Positions 7,674-10,507 of a DNA stretch of 10,507 nucleotides are shown here, in pieces. Position numbers and translations under genes: made by a program. Numbering within the stretch: the first letter of the stretch is position 1; each line of letters opens with the position of its first letter. The notes under the pieces were generated by a model. It was not told where the DNA came from and made no database searches. It saw only the letters and a list, made by a program, of their open reading frames with translations. This DNA comes from Rickettsia typhi (GTDB taxonomy: Bacteria > Pseudomonadota > Alphaproteobacteria > Rickettsiales > UBA1997). The stretch spans positions 1 to 10,507 of the forward strand of contig CAMCFD010000052.1 in assembly GCA_945874115.1 (NCBI GenBank), read 5' to 3'.

Positions 7674-9173
7674 ATGACAAACGCAAAATCGATAACAATT
7701 GCTTATGGCGACGGAATTGGCCCCGAAATTATGGACGCAACAATCGCAATCTTAAAAGAATCTGGCGCTAAACTTGACTTTAGCGTTATTGAAGTTGGAA
7801 AAAATATCTACGAAAAAGGCTTCAATTCGGGCTTAATGCCTTCAGCTTGGCAAGATTTGGCAAATACTCGCGTGATTTTGAAAGCGCCAATCACAACTCC
7901 GCAAGGCGGCGGCTATAAAAGCTTGAACGTGACAATGCGAAAAAAACTCGGATTATTCGCTAACATTCGCCCAGTTTCATCATTTTCACCATACGTCGCC
8001 ACACAATTTCCGAAAATGGATTTAGTAATCGTGCGCGAAAATGAAGAAGATTTATACGCCGGAATCGAACATCGCCAAACTGACCAAAGCTATCAATGCT
8101 TGAAAATAGTGACTCGCGAAGGTTGTGAAAAAATTGTGCGCTATGCATTTGAATATGCGATTGCTAATGGTCGCAAAAAAGTCAGCTGTTTTTCGAAAGA
8201 CAACATCATGAAAATGACCGACGGTTTATTTCACAAGGTTTTCGATGAAATTGCTAAAGAATATCCACAAATTCAAAATGATCACTACATCATCGACATA
8301 GGAACGGCGCGCCTTGCGGCCAAGCCAGAAATTTTTGATGTTATTGTTACCATGAATTTATATGGCGATATTATTTCTGATGTTGCGGCCGAAATATCAG
8401 GCTCGGTCGGGCTTGCCGGCTCTGCAAATATCGGCGAAAATTATGCCATGTTTGAAGCAATTCACGGCTCAGCGCCCGACATTGCCGGCAAAGACATCGC
8501 CAACCCTTCAGGGCTAATAAACGCCGCGGTAATGATGCTGACGCACCTTGAGCAATATGAAGTCGCAAGCAAAGTCAGAAACGCCCTCTACAAAACTATT
8601 GAAGACGGAATTCACACCGCCGACATTTTTAACGAAAAAACCAGCACAAAAAAAGTTGGCACAAAAGAGTTCGCCAAAGAAGTGGTAGCAAGACTTGGAC
8701 AAAATCCACAAAAACTTCCTGTCGCAAATTTTGCCGCAAAAGAAAAATCATCTTCATCGCGAACTTCTCATAAAACTGAAGCGCAAAAAATCAGCGAAAA
8801 ATCTTTGATTGGCTTCGATTTATTCATCGATTGGCAAGAAAGCTTTGATGACTTGGTCGCGCTTTTAAACAATCTTGAAAGCGAAAAATTCGAGATAAAA
8901 ACAATCAGCGCCAAAGGCTTGCTGTTGTGGCCATTGATCGATAAAAATGAAGCTCCCGATTATAAAAAAGGCTTAACAATTTTGCGCTTTATCGGCAAAG
9001 GAATTTCGGGCAAAAACAGCCACGATATTATTGACGCAAATAAATCTATTTCGAAGCAAGATTTAATTGAAATGCTAGAAATTTGCAACACCGCAAAAAT
9101 TGATTTTGTGAAATATGAAGGACTTTATTTATTCGACAAGAAGCCAGCTTATACAGCGACTCAGGGCGAATAA
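7674..9173 (+). CDS. icd: Isocitrate dehydrogenase, long Thermus/Rickettsia type
   Basis: TCA-cycle enzyme that oxidatively decarboxylates isocitrate to 2-oxoglutarate; cytoplasmic. It has 499 residues. Residues 1-340 are the beta-decarboxylating dehydrogenase fold: AYGDGIGPEI at the N-terminus; substrate residues S83, N85 and R89 (SLNVTMR), R99 and R121 (VRENEEDLYAG); K175 in SKDNIMK; and the metal-binding signature NLYGDIISDVAAEISG with D232 and D236. HGSAPDIAGKDIANP (264-278) is the cofactor loop; Asp269-Ile270 there is the NAD-type pair rather than the Lys-Tyr of the E. coli NADP enzyme. Residues 351-378 are a Ser/Lys-rich linker and about 379-499 the C-terminal domain found in the long forms from Thermus (496 residues) and Rickettsia, which explains the length beyond E. 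coli's 416. The ATG at 7674 puts the first strand directly at the N-terminus. It is the first gene of icd-ruvC-tsaE, 18 bases before ruvC. Confidence 0.95.
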   Translation: MTNAKSITIAYGDGIGPEIMDATIAILKESGAKLDFSVIEVGKNIYEKGFNSGLMPSAWQDLANTRVILKAPITTPQGGGYKSLNVTMRKKLGLFANIRPVSSFSPYVATQFPKMDLVIVRENEEDLYAGIEHRQTDQSYQCLKIVTREGCEKIVRYAFEYAIANGRKKVSCFSKDNIMKMTDGLFHKVFDEIAKEYPQIQNDHYIIDIGTARLAAKPEIFDVIVTMNLYGDIISDVAAEISGSVGLAGSANIGENYAMFEAIHGSAPDIAGKDIANPSGLINAAVMMLTHLEQYEVASKVRNALYKTIEDGIHTADIFNEKTSTKKVGTKEFAKEVVARLGQNPQKLPVANFAAKEKSSSSRTSHKTEAQKISEKSLIGFDLFIDWQESFDDLVALLNNLESEKFEIKTISAKGLLLWPLIDKNEAPDYKKGLTILRFIGKGISGKNSHDIIDANKSISKQDLIEMLEICNTAKIDFVKYEGLYLFDKKPAYTATQGE

Positions 9174-9191
9174 AAATTCGAGAAAATTTTT

Positions 9192-9668
9192 ATGACAAGA
9201 ATTATCGGTGTCGATCCGGCCTTGACCAAAGCGGGCTGGGGCATAATTGAAGTTAAAGGAAACAGCTTTAAATATATCGCGTCAGGAACAATAAAAACTG
9301 ACGCCAATCTCGATTTAACAAGGCGTCTACATCATCTACATCAAGAATTAATTTTGGCGATTCAACTCTATAAACCAACCGAGGCTTCGGTTGAAGAAAC
9401 TTTCGTCAACATGAATCCAATCTCGTCGCTAAAACTCGGACATGCCCGCGGAAGCCTAATGTTAACGCTTGGTCTTTGCTCAATTCCTGTTTTTGAATAT
9501 TCCACCACCGCGATAAAAAAATCAGTTGTCGGAGTTGGTCGCGCCGAAAAACAACAAATTCAGGCGATGATAAAAATTTTATTGCCACTCAACAAAGCAC
9601 AAGGCGAAGATGAGGCAGACGCCTTAGCCGCGGCCATTTGCCACGCCAATAATAAAAGATGTTATTAA
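9192..9668 (+). CDS. ruvC: Holliday-junction resolvase RuvC
   Basis: Metal-dependent endonuclease that cuts four-way DNA junctions made during recombination and fork repair, normally working with RuvA and RuvB (not in this window). It has 158 residues, slightly shorter than the 173 of E. coli, through a short C-terminus. The four acidic catalytic residues of the RNase-H-like fold are all present: D8 in GVDPALTKAGWG, E68 in ASVEETFVN, and D140 and D143 in GEDEADALA. NMNPISSLKLGHARG (73-87), which follows the second acidic residue, is also typical. It starts 18 bases after icd and ends 15 before tsaE, so it is probably co-transcribed with both. An all-AT inverted repeat (9172-9178 with 9185-9191) lies directly before the ATG; there is no clear Shine-Dalgarno. 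Confidence 0.96.
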   Translation: MTRIIGVDPALTKAGWGIIEVKGNSFKYIASGTIKTDANLDLTRRLHHLHQELILAIQLYKPTEASVEETFVNMNPISSLKLGHARGSLMLTLGLCSIPVFEYSTTAIKKSVVGVGRAEKQQIQAMIKILLPLNKAQGEDEADALAAAICHANNKRCY

Positions 9669-9683
9669 TTCATTTCAAGGAAA

Positions 9684-10106
9684 ATGCAAAAAATTATCGC
9701 GCGAAATAAACAAGAAATGAGTGATTTTGCAAAGTCTCAAGCCAATTCTTCATCGCCAAACCAAATAATCGGCCTCAAAGGAACGCTCGGCTCGGGAAAA
9801 AGTTTTTTCGCAAAAGAATTTATCAACGAAATTCAAGATGAAAAAACCGAAATTTTAAGCCCAACTTTTAATTTAGTTTATTCTTACGACACAAAAAAAG
9901 GCGAAGTTTTTCATTTCGATTTATATCGATTAAAAACTGCGCAAGAGCTTGAAAATATTGGCTTTTTCGATGCTTTAAAAAATGGAATTTGCTTAATTGA
10001 GTGGCCGCAAATTGCACAAAATTTTTTGACAAAATTGCCAAATTACACAGAAATTGAGATTGAAATAAAAAAAGAAGATGAATCGCGAATCATAAAAATA
10101 ATTTAA
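9684..10106 (+). CDS. tsaE: tRNA t6A biosynthesis ATPase TsaE
   Basis: Small P-loop ATPase (140 residues) that works with TsaB and TsaD to transfer the threonylcarbamoyl group to A37 of tRNAs reading ANN codons. Walker A is GTLGSGKS (33-40). The other family blocks are present in order: LSPTFNLVYSYD (58-69), FHFDLYRL (76-83), the helix with ELENIGFFD (88-96), and LIEWPQ (104-109) with the conserved Glu-Trp. Length is close to the usual 150 or so. An AAGG at 9677-9680 lies only three bases before the ATG, one of the few Shine-Dalgarno-like sequences here, though unusually close. It is the last gene of icd-ruvC-tsaE and converges on the carboxypeptidase gene 41 bases away. TsaB and TsaD are not in the window. 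Confidence 0.95.
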   Translation: MQKIIARNKQEMSDFAKSQANSSSPNQIIGLKGTLGSGKSFFAKEFINEIQDEKTEILSPTFNLVYSYDTKKGEVFHFDLYRLKTAQELENIGFFDALKNGICLIEWPQIAQNFLTKLPNYTEIEIEIKKEDESRIIKII

Positions 10107-10121
10107 TTTTCGCCGCCACTT

Positions 10122-10140
10122 TTATCAAGCCGCGATAATT
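10122..10140. terminator. Weak possible terminator between convergent genes
   Basis: TTATC (10122-10126) and GATAA (10134-10138) can pair around a 7-base GC-rich loop, followed by TT. It is the only stem I see in the 41-base gap between tsaE and the convergent carboxypeptidase gene. The stem is short, AT-rich and lacks a long U tract, so it is a poor intrinsic terminator; the position is the main support. Confidence 0.2.
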
Positions 10141-10147
10141 TCGCAAC

Positions 10148-10507
10148 TTAAAAAGACCCGTTTAGCACAATTTTTTCTTCTGCGTCATCTTTAAAACTCA
10201 TTAAATCAAAACTATAATCAAAAATTTCTTTCGCATAATTATCACGCGCCATAAAAGTCTCACAACCAACAATCACCGCACTTAGCGAATGTTCACCACG
10301 TTTCGCAGTCGCCATCAAATTAAACCCCGCTTTTGACGTAAATCCGGTTTTAAATCCGCTCGCCCCTTCATATTTTGCCAGAAAATTATTGTGCGTAACA
10401 TATTTTTTATCCCTATACACAAATTCTTTTTGTCCGAAATATTTTCGATATTGTGGGAATTTTTTTTCAGTCGCAATTAAAAGCCGAGCCAAATCATAAA
10501 TCGTACT
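10148..10507 (-). CDS. D-alanyl-D-alanine carboxypeptidase (S11), C-terminal part
   Basis: Penicillin-binding protein of the DacA/DacF family that trims the terminal D-alanine from peptidoglycan pentapeptides in the periplasm. Only the last 119 residues are visible; the frame is open through the right edge, so the start, the SxxK and SxN boxes and the signal peptide lie outside. Seen are STIYDLARLLIATEKKFP, the THNNFL segment, and the third active-site box KTG in GASGFKTGFTSKAGFNLMATAKR, followed by the strand SAVIVG. The protein ends about 50 residues after that strand, so there is no PBP5-type C-terminal beta domain and no amphipathic membrane anchor. This suggests a minimal catalytic form; without an anchor it may be free in the periplasm. 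It converges on tsaE. Confidence 0.9.
   Translation of the reverse strand, partial: STIYDLARLLIATEKKFPQYRKYFGQKEFVYRDKKYVTHNNFLAKYEGASGFKTGFTSKAGFNLMATAKRGEHSLSAVIVGCETFMARDNYAKEIFDYSFDLMSFKDDAEEKIVLNGSF

Noticed and set aside
9172..9191. AT-only inverted repeat before ruvC as a terminator or regulatory hairpin
   Set aside because: Seven A/T pairs form too weak a stem, and it lies inside a tight operon where termination is not expected.

Overview
This is an AT-rich bacterial window. Its gene content and arrangement point to an alphaproteobacterium, probably of the Rickettsiales/Holosporales type. The evidence for this is: an apolipoprotein N-acyltransferase gene (lnt) overlapping a PhrR-like helix-turn-helix gene, a pairing I know from alphaproteobacteria; an isocitrate dehydrogenase of the long Thermus/Rickettsia type with an extra C-terminal domain; and low G+C with poor Shine-Dalgarno sequences. 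The exact lineage cannot be fixed from this sequence alone.

The left two thirds is a minus-strand cluster read from about 7.5 kb towards position 1: two tandem homologous multi-membrane proteins that look like GT-C glycosyltransferases, then lnt, then the small regulator, then tyrS (cut by the window start). The first four genes overlap at every junction, so they are probably one translationally coupled transcript. tyrS follows after a 55-base gap that holds its own promoter-like sequence and a 17-base palindrome.

The right third is a divergent plus-strand cluster, icd-ruvC-tsaE, with gaps of 18 and 15 bases, so probably one operon. It starts from a roughly 150-base intergenic region shared with the glycosyltransferase cluster. 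A D-alanyl-D-alanine carboxypeptidase gene converges on tsaE and runs off the right edge.

The most unusual signals are: (1) an in-frame insertion of about 86 residues in tyrosyl-tRNA synthetase, placed between the GGSDQWGN and KMSKS-type active-site motifs and much poorer in G+C than the rest of the gene; (2) a very AT-rich tandem pair of diverged membrane glycosyltransferases with the same C-terminal tail, joined to the lipoprotein-maturation gene lnt; (3) an isocitrate dehydrogenase whose cofactor-selecting residues read as NAD-type although close relatives are usually labelled NADP-dependent. Everything else is ordinary housekeeping: lipoprotein acylation, tRNA charging, tRNA t6A modification, Holliday-junction resolution, the TCA cycle and peptidoglycan trimming. 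I found no RNA genes, CRISPR arrays or insertion sequences.
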